Positions 44,827 through 55,439 of a DNA stretch of 64,000 nt are shown here, piece by piece. The stretch spans positions 310,001-374,000 of the forward strand of contig NZ_CP045925.1 in NCBI RefSeq assembly GCF_020541265.1, written 5' to 3'. Below the pieces are notes generated by a model. The model saw only the letters and a program-made list of their open reading frames with translations. It was not told the origin of the DNA and ran no database searches. The position numbers and the translations under genes were made by a program. The stretch comes from Profftia lariciata (GTDB taxonomy: Bacteria; Pseudomonadota; Gammaproteobacteria; Enterobacterales; Enterobacteriaceae). Each line of letters starts with the position of its first letter. The first letter of the stretch is position 1.

Positions 44827-46983
44827 GTGTCACGTACCATTATGTTAATCCCTATAGACGCTAATATAAATTTAACTAATATTAGTTTAGGTGTTATGCG
44901 CTGTATAGAAAAAAAAAATATTAGTTTAAAATTTTTTAAACCAATAGCAGAATCATTAATAAATAATGATAATGCTAAAAAAAATAATACTATTATTTAT
45001 ATTGATCCTTCTATTCTTATTGCAAAACCATTATGTATGTTTAGCATTGAAATGCTTCTTAATTCTTACAAACAAGATTTATTAATGGAAGAAATAGCTA
45101 TTTATTATAATCAAAATATCAAAGATACAGAAATAATTTTAATTGAAGGTTTAATACCTTATAATCATCAACAATTAATTAATAATTTAAATTATACAAT
45201 AGCTAATACTTTAAATGCTGAGATAGTTTTTGTTATGACATTAGGTAATTATACAACCTCTCAAATTAAAACGTATATTGAAATAGCTTGCTCTACTAAA
45301 TTTAACAGTAATAAAAATATTACTGGTGTTATTATGAATACATTCAATACATATATTAATGAGCAAGACTATATTAGATCAAACTTATTTAAGATATCTA
45401 ATAATATTACTGTATCAAACTCTCTTAAAAGCATGCATACTACAGAATTAATAGAAAATATTCCAATACCAATTTTAGGATTTATATGTTGGAATATTAA
45501 ATTGTTTGCTACTCGTGCAATAGATATTGTTAATCATTTAAAAGCACGAATCATCAATGAAGGAGATATTAAAACTCGCCGTATTAATTCTGTAATTATT
45601 TGTACACGTAGTACCCTTAATATATTAAAAGATTTTCGTCCTGGTTCTTTATTAGTAACTTCTGCTGATCGTTTAGATATTATAATAGCAGCATGTTTAG
45701 CTGTAATGAATGGAGTAACAATTGGTGGAATATTGCTGACCAACGGTAGTTATAATATAGATAAGATACTTTTAAAAATATGTAAGTGTGCGTTTAATAC
45801 TGGTTTGCCAGTATTTATCGTTGATAAAAATACCTGGCAAACATCTATGAAATTACAACAATGTTTTAATCTTACAGTTCCAACTGATGATTATCAACGT
45901 ATAGAAAAATTACGAAACTACGTTGCAAGTCATATAGATAGTAAATGGATTGATTCTTTAACCATAAATCATAAAAGTTTAAGTTATTTATCTCCCCATA
46001 AATTTCGTTATCAATTAGTTAATATGGCACGTAAATCTTATAAACGTATTGTCTTACCAGAAGGTAATGAACCACGTATTATTAAAGCTGTCACTATTTG
46101 TGCTGAACGAAACATTGCTAAGTGTATCCTTCTAGGATCACCGAAAGAAATACATCGTGTAGCATCTGATCAAGGAATTATTTTAAACAAAAATATTGAC
46201 ATAGTGAATCCTAATATAATTCGTGAGCATTATATTACTCATTTAATGAAGTTACGTAATAATAAAGGAATAACCGAATGTATTGCTCGTCAACAGCTTG
46301 AAGATAATGTCGTATTAGGAACGATGATGTTGGAACAAAATGAAGTAGATGGTTTGGTTTCTGGGGTAGTGCATACTACAGCAAATACTATTCGTCCATC
46401 ATTACAATTAATTAAAACTGCACCAAATAGCGTCTTAGTTTCTTCTGTATTTTTTATGTTATTTCCTGATAAAGTTCTAGTTTATGGTGACTGTGCACTT
46501 AATATTAATCCAACAGCTGAACAATTATCTGAAATTGCAATTCAGTCTGCAGATTCTGCGGCTATATTCGGTATTAAACCACGTGTTGCTATGCTTTCTT
46601 ACTCTACTGGGTATTCTGGTTTAGGAAGTGAAGTAGACAAAGTACGCAAAGCAACTCATTTAGCTAAGAAAAAGCGTCCTGACTTGATAATAGATGGACC
46701 TCTTCAGTACGATGCAGCAATTATAAAAGAAATAGCAGAACTGAAAGCCCCTAATTCTCCAATAGCTGGTACAGCTACAGTATTAATTTTTCCTGATCTA
46801 AATACAGGTAATATTACGTATAAAGCAGTACAGCGTTCTGCTAATATTATATCGATTGGTCCTATGTTGCAGGGTATGCGTAAACCAGTAAATGATTTAT
46901 CTCGTGGTGCATTAGTAGATGATATAGTATATACAGTTGCTATTACTGCAATTCAGGCTGCACAAGCAGATTATCTTGAATAA
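44827..46983 (+). CDS. pta: phosphate acetyltransferase
   Basis: Converts acetyl-CoA and phosphate to acetyl phosphate. 718 aa (E. coli 714). Long enterobacterial form: N-terminal P-loop-like regulatory domain, more degraded (VSRTIMLIPID, FKPIAE; K/N/I-rich and less conserved to about residue 225), DRTGG-type middle domain (NEGDIKTRRINSV, GSLLVTSADR), and the C-terminal catalytic domain from about residue 400 (RIVLPEGNEPRI, DGLVSGVVHTTANTIRP, LNTGNITYKAVQRSA). I chose GTG 44827: the product starts VSRTIMLIP like E. coli VSRIIMLIP, AGG precedes it, and E. coli also uses GTG. An in-frame ATG at 44815 overlaps the Shine-Dalgarno. Confidence 0.97.
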   Translation: MSRTIMLIPIDANINLTNISLGVMRCIEKKNISLKFFKPIAESLINNDNAKKNNTIIYIDPSILIAKPLCMFSIEMLLNSYKQDLLMEEIAIYYNQNIKDTEIILIEGLIPYNHQQLINNLNYTIANTLNAEIVFVMTLGNYTTSQIKTYIEIACSTKFNSNKNITGVIMNTFNTYINEQDYIRSNLFKISNNITVSNSLKSMHTTELIENIPIPILGFICWNIKLFATRAIDIVNHLKARIINEGDIKTRRINSVIICTRSTLNILKDFRPGSLLVTSADRLDIIIAACLAVMNGVTIGGILLTNGSYNIDKILLKICKCAFNTGLPVFIVDKNTWQTSMKLQQCFNLTVPTDDYQRIEKLRNYVASHIDSKWIDSLTINHKSLSYLSPHKFRYQLVNMARKSYKRIVLPEGNEPRIIKAVTICAERNIAKCILLGSPKEIHRVASDQGIILNKNIDIVNPNIIREHYITHLMKLRNNKGITECIARQQLEDNVVLGTMMLEQNEVDGLVSGVVHTTANTIRPSLQLIKTAPNSVLVSSVFFMLFPDKVLVYGDCALNINPTAEQLSEIAIQSADSAAIFGIKPRVAMLSYSTGYSGLGSEVDKVRKATHLAKKKRPDLIIDGPLQYDAAIIKEIAELKAPNSPIAGTATVLIFPDLNTGNITYKAVQRSANIISIGPMLQGMRKPVNDLSRGALVDDIVYTVAITAIQAAQADYLE

Positions 46984-49809
46984 GATAATTATTATAGTGA
47001 TAAAAAAGTATAACTAGAAATTAAATATTAATTATCTTTATATACTTTTATAATTTATTTATTAAAAAATAATAATTATTATATAAAAATATTTTTATAA
47101 AAATATTGTAATGATAATAAAAAATAATTTTTCTTAAAAATAGAATATATTCTAAATAAAAATTTATAATTATTTTAATTAATGATAGTATATAAATATA
47201 TTTTATTTATAATTATAAATACATCACTAATATATAATAAACATATAGTTTATATATTATATCAAATAAAGTAAATATTTAAAATATTACATATTTATAT
47301 TGCTAATATAAATATATTAGTTTAGTTATTTATAATATATAAAAATTATTTTTTAAATAAAACATATTAATTATATTATCATGCTATCATTATAGCCATA
47401 ATATTATATTATAAATATTTAATAATAAGACACTAAAATATATTGAATATATTAGGTGTTATAGTATATATATCATATGATTTATAGTTTGTATATAGTA
47501 TCAATTAAATTATTATTTAGTGATTATTTCAATAATGATATAAATTTTTAATTAAATTCATATTTTTATATATAATGAATATAGAGTATATTATGCAAAA
47601 CTTTATTATTAAATGATATTAATTATTTTTAGTATAACATTTATTTAAAATATTACTTTTTAATTATTCTTAATAAAGAATCATATATATTTAATATACT
47701 ATAAAATAGTATCAATAGTATTTTTAATAAAAATACTTATTTATAAGCTTTAATATAATTATGTAAGTAAATTTAAAATTTTCTATTGACGCATATAAAG
47801 AAGTATGTAGTTTACACCTCTTATAAAGATTTATTAAGAATGTCAAAGTTATATTCTTTAAAGATATTGATTTTATAATTCATTACAATATAAGTAATTT
47901 TTAAAGTATATTTTTTAGGATTATATTATTAATGTAATCGCAGTTATATTATCAATATAATAATATATTTTATATTATATTATAAATTGTTATACTAATA
48001 TTATAGAATAATCTGTATTATTAATAAATAATCATTAGTATTATATTAATACACTAGTAAGTTTATAATATTTTAGTTTTCATGTAATAATAGTTATTAC
48101 TGTAAAAAACTATATTGAGTATGTAATAGATTTATTATTAATAAATACATATTTTATTTATAGTAAGTAATATATGTATTATACTTTAGTCTATTTATTA
48201 TGTATTACAATTCAGTAATAATAGTTTAATTGAAATAATTACAATATAAATATATTGACTTTAATTATAAATTATTTTAGTAGTAAAAATCTGTTTTTTT
48301 ATAAAAATTTACTTATTGCTTTTTAATAGGATATGTTTTAAATTATATAGTTAATTATAGACTGATATTAATTTGTTATAGATGTATATTTTATATTTTT
48401 ACAAACATTATATGATAATTAAATATTATTACTTTTTTATTTTAAATAACTATAAACATTTATTTTTATAATAAGTAATATATTATTTTTATTAAAATGA
48501 TCTCACAATATTTTAATTAACTAAATTATAAATAATTTGACAATCACTATATTATCTTATAACGAAAATTATCTTATTAAGCATAATTATAAATTATACT
48601 GACTAATATTTTATTTAATAAAATTAATAATATAAAATTCTTATATCATATATGAATGTATAATGAATATTAGTAAGTTTAGCAAAACTATATTTTTATA
48701 AATATTATATGCTATAAATAAAATAATTCATACTAATTATATTGTATATATAAAATAAATAATATAATTATTTAATTTGTAAACTTATTTTTTAAAAAAT
48801 TTTACTTTAAATATATTTATATATTTATTAAATAAATAAATTTTTTTTATCATGTAATATCTATACAATAGGTAATATATAAACTCCTTGTAAAAGAGTT
48901 CTGTTTATTGCTCATATTAATATAATATAATCTATTATTACTTATTCTATTTTGATAAAATTAATTCATAATTTTTAATGAATATTATAATATTTAACTT
49001 AAACATAAATTCAAATTACTTATTTGTTAAATAAAATTATTATATAATATAATTAATATAAAGATCGCTGATCTAAATTGTTTAATTTAAAATATATATG
49101 TTATAATAATATTCTTATAAACAAGCAATTAAGTTATTATTCTATTAAAAATATCATATAAAACTTATACAAATACTATTAAAATAACTATAGTAGAAAA
49201 ATTAAATATTTAACTAATATAAAAGTATTACTAATTTAAAGATAAAAATTAATATATTAGAACAATATTTTTATATATAAAATGATAATTAATAATTATG
49301 CGCTATTCATAAAAAAATTAGTTATTTAAATAGATTGTAAATACTATAATAGTAATTATTATAAATAATATTTATTGCTTAATAATTATACCATTATATA
49401 TAGTATCAAGTAATATTGTATTTTACAAAGCATTAATAATTTATCATAATAAATATTATTCATTTTAAAAAAGAATAGTTTTCACTATAAATACGAGCTT
49501 ATACAATAATATTATATATTCATATTACATATTTTCTTGCACAAAAATGTTTTTTCACTAATAATAGATTAATTTATTAATATATGCATTAATAAGTGTG
49601 TGCTAATTATTAGCATTATTACCTATTATATAGTTTATAATAATATTTTATACTACGTATTATTTATATTATTAATATTAAATATACAAAAATATTAATA
49701 AAAGTAATATCTAAATATTATTTTGTAATCATTTATAATACTATTTGCATAGTAATCATTAGTTTCAATATGTTGAAAAAATTATTAATTAACTATATTA
49801 AAAATAAAT
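46984..49809. other. AT-rich gene-free spacer
   Basis: 2.8 kb of almost pure A/T with no gene on either strand. A slightly richer patch at 47787-47900 gives no stable reading. Confidence 0.5.
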
Positions 49810-50260
49810 AATATTAAATGTATAGTGAATCAAGATAAAAAATATTATTTAACTGTAAAATTTGATATACTATAATAATATATATTATATACTCACTTAA
49901 TATTGACCAATAATTATTTAAATTACTAATAATGGTAATATAGATAAATAACGAATATTAATAAGTGTATTTTATTATTAATGTTATATGACATAAGAAT
50001 TATTTTATATGAAAATAATATTAATTAATAATACCAATATTTAGAGATATTACAAATAATATTACTATGTCATACTAATGATGCATAACAATCTTGAATC
50101 AAATCATTAAATATTTGTTTTATGTTTAAATTAGATTGATATTATCATTACTTTATAGTTAATGCAGTGATTTTAATAAAAATAATAATACTCTAAATAC
50201 TCAATATAGTAGTACTATAATAATTACTTAAAATGAGAAGATTTAATTATAATATATTAA
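49810..50260 (+). pseudogene. mraZ: probable mraZ relic
   Basis: mraZ is the first gene of the dcw cluster in enterobacteria. From 49825 the frame reads VNQDKKYYLTVKFDIL, matching VNLDSKGRLSVPTRYR near the MraZ N terminus (V, N, D, K, L, V identical, S/T conservative). LNID (about 49899) matches CTID. LEILQIILLCHTNDA (about 50041) matches VERRVQRLLLGHASEC with one residue missing, and DFNK (about 50174) matches QFNK. Strand and order are right. Stops interrupt all frames. About 600 nt of featureless A/T now separate it from rsmH, where E. coli has almost no gap; that gap and the low-complexity sequence keep confidence moderate. Confidence 0.45.
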
Positions 50261-50888
50261 AATACAATTATATATTAAAAATAAAGTAATATTTGTTATA
50301 TATAAATAAATATTTTACTAAACAATAAAATTTACTAAAAATATTTTTCTTATTTTTAAATATTGAACTATAACTGTTGCTAATTTAATATCTTTTACTT
50401 TTTTATAAAATATCATAATATTTAAAAAATTATTATATAATTAGTATAACAGAAATAAAATATTTTATACAAATAATTATTACATTAATTTTGATATTAA
50501 ATAATATTAAGCAACTTTAATATAATAAATTAAACTAATTATTATTAAGTAATAAATTATAAATAATTTGTATTATATCTTTTGATAATAAATAAAATTA
50601 TTATATATTAATTTTTAGTAAAAATGATACATTAATATTTATAATCTATAATGTATTACCTTCATATCATTATAACTATATTTATACATGTTAAGTAACA
50701 TATTTTTTTCTTAATTATTAAGAATAAAACTAATATTAGTTAATACATTTTATAAATGTAATTTTATCAATAAATTATTTTTTTCAATATGATATGTAAT
50801 ACACTAACTATAAAAATATTTATATGTAAAAAATATGTATATAAATAAATATTTTATTTAACAGTTGCAAGGATTAAACAGTGTAATT
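50261..50888. other. AT-rich spacer before rsmH
   Basis: About 630 nt without any gene or readable relic; must carry the promoter of the compact dcw block, since nothing intact lies upstream for 4 kb. No promoter can be picked with confidence. Confidence 0.4.
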
Positions 50889-51830
50889 ATGTCAGAAGAA
50901 AAATATCAACATAAGACTGTATTTCTTTATGAGGCCATAAATTGTCTTAAAATTCGTAGTAATGGTATTTATATTGATGGTACTTTTGGTCTTGGTGGTC
51001 ATTCACGCTTATTATTATCTCGTCTAGGTACAAAAGGTCGATTGATAGCTTTTGATCGTGATCCTCAAGCTATAGCAGTAGCGGCAAAAATAACTGACCC
51101 ACGTTTTTCCATTAGCCATGGTCTCTTGTCTAATATAGCTAATTATATTCAAAAATTAGGTCTAGAAGGTCAAATTAATGGTATATTACTTGATCTTGGT
51201 GTATCTTCACCACAGCTTGATGATCCTAAACGTGGCTTTTCTTTTATGAGAGACGGTCCATTGGATATGCGTATGGATCAAACATGCGGATTATTTGCTG
51301 CTGAATGGTTAATGAAATCAGAAAAAAATATTTCTTGGGTACTTAAAAATTTTGGCGAAGAACGATTCGCCAATCGTATTGCTCGTGCCATTATTCAACA
51401 AAATCGTATTAATCCTATAACTCGCACACATGAACTAGCAACTTTAATTACAAAAGTTATACCATTTCAAAAAAATAACAAACATCCTGCAACACGTAGT
51501 TTTCAAGCAATACGTATCTATATTAATAACGAATTAGAAGAAATTAAATGTGCATTAAATGGTATTTTAAAAATATTAGCACCTGAAGGATGTCTATCAA
51601 TTATTAGTTTTCATTCTTTAGAAGACCGTATAATTAAAAAATTTATTCATCATTATAGCTGCAATACTCAATTACCAACTAATATTCCTCTAACAGAATC
51701 TCAACTACGTAATTATTGTAATCGTAAGTTTAAAAATACTGGTAAAATAAAAGCGAGTAAAGTAGACGTAAGTCTTAATCCAAGAGCCCGTAGCGCAATA
51801 TTACGCTTTGCTGAAAGAACATCTAAATGA
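50889..51830 (+). CDS. rsmH: 16S rRNA m4C1402 methyltransferase
   Basis: N4-methylation of C1402 in 16S rRNA, using SAM. 313 aa, as in E. coli. SAM-binding YIDGTFGLGGHSRLLLSRL and FDRDPQAIAVA, then GILLDLGVSSPQLDDPKRGFSFMRDGPLDMRMD, YGEERF-type NFGEERFANRIARAI and SIISFHSLEDRIIK. The start is uncertain: ATG 50889 gives MSEEKYQHKTVFL, the E. coli length, but AAGGA lies 15 nt away; TTG 50865 upstream is in frame. First live gene of the dcw cluster. Its TGA stop overlaps the ftsL start by four nt (ATGA), which implies translational coupling. Confidence 0.96.
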   Translation: MSEEKYQHKTVFLYEAINCLKIRSNGIYIDGTFGLGGHSRLLLSRLGTKGRLIAFDRDPQAIAVAAKITDPRFSISHGLLSNIANYIQKLGLEGQINGILLDLGVSSPQLDDPKRGFSFMRDGPLDMRMDQTCGLFAAEWLMKSEKNISWVLKNFGEERFANRIARAIIQQNRINPITRTHELATLITKVIPFQKNNKHPATRSFQAIRIYINNELEEIKCALNGILKILAPEGCLSIISFHSLEDRIIKKFIHHYSCNTQLPTNIPLTESQLRNYCNRKFKNTGKIKASKVDVSLNPRARSAILRFAERTSK

Positions 51831-52150
51831 TTAATAAACATAAAAACACACTAATTCTTATTATTATTAGAGATATTTTTAATACAAATAAGCTTTCTAT
51901 GTTGTTATTTTGTAGTACGCTATTATCAGCAATATTAGTTGTTTTAATAACATATAAAACGCGTTTATTAACAGTTCAACGTGAACAGTTAATACTTGAA
52001 TGTAATCAACTCGATAACGAATGGAGAAATTTAATTTTGGAAGAAAATGTATTAGGGGATCATAATCGTGTGGGAAACATTGCAATTAAAAAATTACAAA
52101 TGCAATATGTAGATCCACTTAAAGAAAGAATTTTAATAAAAAATAAATGA
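51827..52150 (+). CDS. ftsL: cell division protein FtsL
   Basis: Small bitopic divisome protein that forms the FtsQLB complex. 107 aa (E. coli 121). One membrane helix at about residues 22-43 ([19 protein letters not shown]), then a periplasmic coiled coil containing [23 protein letters not shown], matching E. coli [23 protein letters not shown], the region that contacts FtsB and FtsW/FtsI. Overlaps rsmH by 4 nt; ftsI follows after 56 nt. Short N-terminal cytoplasmic part. Confidence 0.95.
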   Translation: [107 protein letters not shown]

Positions 52151-52206
52151 TTAAATATAAAGTGTATTTTAATAAATTTACTTAAACATTTGTCAATGTA
52201 TCATCA

Positions 52207-53922
52207 ATGAAAGTAGTTCGCTTAAGAACATTAAATATTTATAAAGATAAGGTCAATTTTGTTAGATGGCGTTTTGTCTTATTATTTGGTTGCATATATA
52301 TTGCATTAATAATTTTATTGGGACGTATTGCTTATCTACAAATTATTAACCCTGGTCTTTTAGTACATCAAAGTGATGCACGTTCATTAAGAATTCAGAG
52401 TATTATAACCTCACGAGGTATGATTAGTGATCGAGCAGGACGTCCATTAGCAGTTAGCGTCCCTGTAAATGCAATTTGGGCTGACCCCAAAATAGTACAT
52501 GAGTACGGAAATATTACTCTAGATACTCGATGGAAAGCTTTAGCTAATGCACTAGAAATGCCATTCAATAAAATAGTAGATCGTATTAATGCTCATCCTA
52601 AAAATCGTTTTACTTATTTAGCACGTCAAGTTAACCCAGTAATAGCAGGGTATATTCATCAATTAAAAATACCAGGAATTTTCCAACAAAAGGAATCTCG
52701 CCGTTATTATCCTGCTGGACAAGTTACTGCGCATATTATTGGTATTACTAATATTGATGGTCAAGGAATTGAAGGCATTGAAAAAAGTTTTAATCATTTG
52801 TTATCTGGTCAACCTGGTAAACGTATAGTACGTAAAGATCGCTTTGGACGTGTTATCGAAGATATATCATATATACATAGTGAGGATGCACGTAATCTTA
52901 CATTAAGTATTGACGAGCGTCTGCAAGTACTAATATATGATGAACTAAAAAATGCAGTTACACTTAATAAAGCAGAATCTGGTACTGCAGTCTTAATAGA
53001 TGTTAAAACCGGTGAAGTTTTAGCTATGGCTAATAGCCCGTCATATAATCCAAATAATTTAACAAATGTTCCTAAAAAAAATATGCGTAACCGAGCTATA
53101 ACTGATATTTTTGAACCTGGATCAACAGTAAAACCAATGGTAATTATGGCTGCCCTGCAAAGCAATATAGTTAAAGAAAATAGTATAATTAATACTCTCC
53201 CTTATTTTATTAATGGACACCAAATTAAAGATGTTGCATATTATAAAGAATTATCCATAACAGGTATTTTACAAAAATCTAGTAATGTAGGTGTATCAAA
53301 ATTAGCATTATCAATGTCACCGTATTCATTAATTGAAATGTATTCACATTTTGGATTAGATAAAAAGACCAATTTAGGATTGATTGGAGAAAGTAGTGGT
53401 ATTTATCCTAAAAAAAAACGTTGGTCTGATATAGATAGAGCTACTTTTTCTTTCGGATATGGACTAATGGTAACACCATTACAATTAGCACGTGCTTATG
53501 CAACTATTGGTAGTTTAGGTATATATCGTCCATTATCAATTACTACAGTTAAATCACCTATTCTAGGAAAACGAGTATTTCCTGAATTAATAGTACGTAA
53601 AGTATTACATATGATGGAAAGTGTCGCATTACCCGGTGGTGGTGGAACTAAGGCTGCAGTAAAAAGCTACCGTATTGCAATTAAGACTGGTACGGCTAAA
53701 AAAGTAGGTGCTGATGGTTATTATATTAATAAATATGTTGCATATGTAGCTGGTATAGCACCTGCTAGTAATCCTCGTTTTGCTTTAGTTGTAGTTATTA
53801 ATGATCCGCAGGCTGGCAAATATTATGGTGGTATTGTATCTGCTCCTATATTTAGCTCTATAATGAGTAGCGTATTACGTATTATGAATGTTGAACCAGA
53901 TGCATTATGTACCAATGCTTAG
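52207..53922 (+). CDS. ftsI: septal peptidoglycan transpeptidase FtsI (PBP3)
   Basis: Cross-links septal peptidoglycan in the periplasm together with FtsW. 571 aa (E. coli 588). N-terminal membrane anchor about residues 22-44, pedestal domain (RSLRIQSIITSRGMISDRAGRPLAVSV in two conserved parts), and penicillin-binding transpeptidase domain with the catalytic S306-x-x-K309 in EPGSTVKP, S358-x-N360 in QKSSNVG and KTGTA near residue 494. The C-terminal tail after EPDAL is short; E. coli has a cleaved extension there. No catalytic residue is lost, so septal wall synthesis is probably active. Confidence 0.98.
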   Translation: MKVVRLRTLNIYKDKVNFVRWRFVLLFGCIYIALIILLGRIAYLQIINPGLLVHQSDARSLRIQSIITSRGMISDRAGRPLAVSVPVNAIWADPKIVHEYGNITLDTRWKALANALEMPFNKIVDRINAHPKNRFTYLARQVNPVIAGYIHQLKIPGIFQQKESRRYYPAGQVTAHIIGITNIDGQGIEGIEKSFNHLLSGQPGKRIVRKDRFGRVIEDISYIHSEDARNLTLSIDERLQVLIYDELKNAVTLNKAESGTAVLIDVKTGEVLAMANSPSYNPNNLTNVPKKNMRNRAITDIFEPGSTVKPMVIMAALQSNIVKENSIINTLPYFINGHQIKDVAYYKELSITGILQKSSNVGVSKLALSMSPYSLIEMYSHFGLDKKTNLGLIGESSGIYPKKKRWSDIDRATFSFGYGLMVTPLQLARAYATIGSLGIYRPLSITTVKSPILGKRVFPELIVRKVLHMMESVALPGGGGTKAAVKSYRIAIKTGTAKKVGADGYYINKYVAYVAGIAPASNPRFALVVVINDPQAGKYYGGIVSAPIFSSIMSSVLRIMNVEPDALCTNA

Positions 53923-53955
53923 AGCATAATTAAATCATCAAGGATTTTGGTATCA

Positions 53956-55437
53956 ATGATTAATCATAATTTACATTCACTATTAATTCCTTGGCTATCT
54001 AATGCCCCTGATATCTTTTTACACAGCATAACCTTAGATAGCCGAAATACCATGGTGGGTGATCTTTTTGTAGCCATCGTTGGTCACCAAACAAATGGTT
54101 GTCTGTATATTCCACAAGCTATATCACAAGGAGTAGCTGCAGTTATTGCAGAAGCTAATGGAGAAATAGAAGATTCTACTATTATTAAAAAATATAATGT
54201 TCCTATTATTTACCTTAATAAATTGAATTCACATCTTTCAATGCTAGCTGGAAGATTTTATCATCATCCAGGTAATAAATTACATTTAATAGGTGTCACA
54301 GGTACTAATGGTAAAACTACCATTACGCAATTATTGGCTCAATGGGGAAAATTATTAGGAGAAATAAGCGCAGTAATGGGAACAATAGGAAATGGTTTAT
54401 TAGGAAAACTAGACCAAAGTGCAAATACGACTGGGTCAGCTATTGATATTCAATCTTTACTGTATGAATTAGTATCTAAAGGAGCAACATTAGTAGCTAT
54501 AGAGGTATCTTCACATGGTCTAATTCAAGATCGTGTTGCAGCATTACCATTTAATGTAACGGTTTTTACTAATCTAAGTCGTGATCATTTGGATTATCAT
54601 GGTAATATGAATAATTATCAACAAGCTAAATGGTTACTATTCTCTACTCATCATAGTGATCACCAAATTATTAATGCTGATGATGCAGTGGGTCATCATT
54701 GGTTGTGTAAGTTACCTAATGCAGTAGCTGTTACTACATTAAATCGTTTACCAAAAAATTGGTCTGGACGCTGGATTGCAGTAAATAAAATAATCTATCA
54801 AAATAGATATGCAAATATTTTATTTAACTCTTCATGGGGCACAGGTAAGCTAAAGAGCTCTTTGATAGGTAGATTTAATATTAGTAACCTACTACTTGCT
54901 ACAGCAACAATGCTAACGCTTAACTATTCATTATATGAGTTATGCAAGACTTCAGTACAACTACAGCCAGTAATTGGTCGCATGGAAATTTTTACTTCAT
55001 CAAACAAGCCAACTGTCGTAGTTGATTACGCACATACACCAGATGCACTAAATAAAACTCTAATCACTATGCGTTTTAAGTGTAAAGGAAAATTGTGGTG
55101 TGTATTTGGATGTGGTGGTCAGCGTGATCAAGGGAAACGTCCAATTATGGGTAGAATCTCTGAGAGATATGCAGATCATATTATAATTACTAATGATAAT
55201 CCTCGTCAAGAAGATCCAGAATCTATAGTAGCTGATATCCTTAAAGGAATGTTTGATACTAAAAATGTACAAGTCATTTTAGATCGTACTGCAGCAGTAA
55301 CTAATTCCATCATACAAGCAAAATCTAATGATATTATTCTTCTTGTAGGAAAAGGTCATGAAAATTATCAACTTATTGGCAATAACCAATTGTATTATTC
55401 TGATCGTGAAATTGTTACTCATTTGCTTAGGAATTGA
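53956..55437 (+). CDS. murE: UDP-MurNAc-tripeptide synthetase MurE (meso-DAP adding)
   Basis: Adds meso-diaminopimelate to UDP-MurNAc-L-Ala-D-Glu. 493 aa (E. coli 495). Mur-ligase fold: N-terminal UDP-binding domain with TLDSRNTMVGDLFVA, ATP loop GVTGTNGKTTITQLLAQW near residue 115, carbamylated-lysine region, and the DAP-specificity motif DNPR in TNDNPRQEDPES. ATG 53956 chosen because AAGGA (53940-53944) lies 11 nt upstream and MINHNLHSLLIPW aligns with the E. coli start; TTG 53947 is in frame but too close. Stop overlaps the murF Shine-Dalgarno region. Confidence 0.97.
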   Translation: MINHNLHSLLIPWLSNAPDIFLHSITLDSRNTMVGDLFVAIVGHQTNGCLYIPQAISQGVAAVIAEANGEIEDSTIIKKYNVPIIYLNKLNSHLSMLAGRFYHHPGNKLHLIGVTGTNGKTTITQLLAQWGKLLGEISAVMGTIGNGLLGKLDQSANTTGSAIDIQSLLYELVSKGATLVAIEVSSHGLIQDRVAALPFNVTVFTNLSRDHLDYHGNMNNYQQAKWLLFSTHHSDHQIINADDAVGHHWLCKLPNAVAVTTLNRLPKNWSGRWIAVNKIIYQNRYANILFNSSWGTGKLKSSLIGRFNISNLLLATATMLTLNYSLYELCKTSVQLQPVIGRMEIFTSSNKPTVVVDYAHTPDALNKTLITMRFKCKGKLWCVFGCGGQRDQGKRPIMGRISERYADHIIITNDNPRQEDPESIVADILKGMFDTKNVQVILDRTAAVTNSIIQAKSNDIILLVGKGHENYQLIGNNQLYYSDREIVTHLLRN

Positions 55438-55439
55438 TA

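Noticed and set aside
47787..47900. SIDAYKEVCSL-like reading that resembles TIDIYHPCLLL of MraZ
   Set aside because: Three kb from rsmH with no flanking MraZ blocks; the ordered blocks at 49810-50260 are a better candidate.
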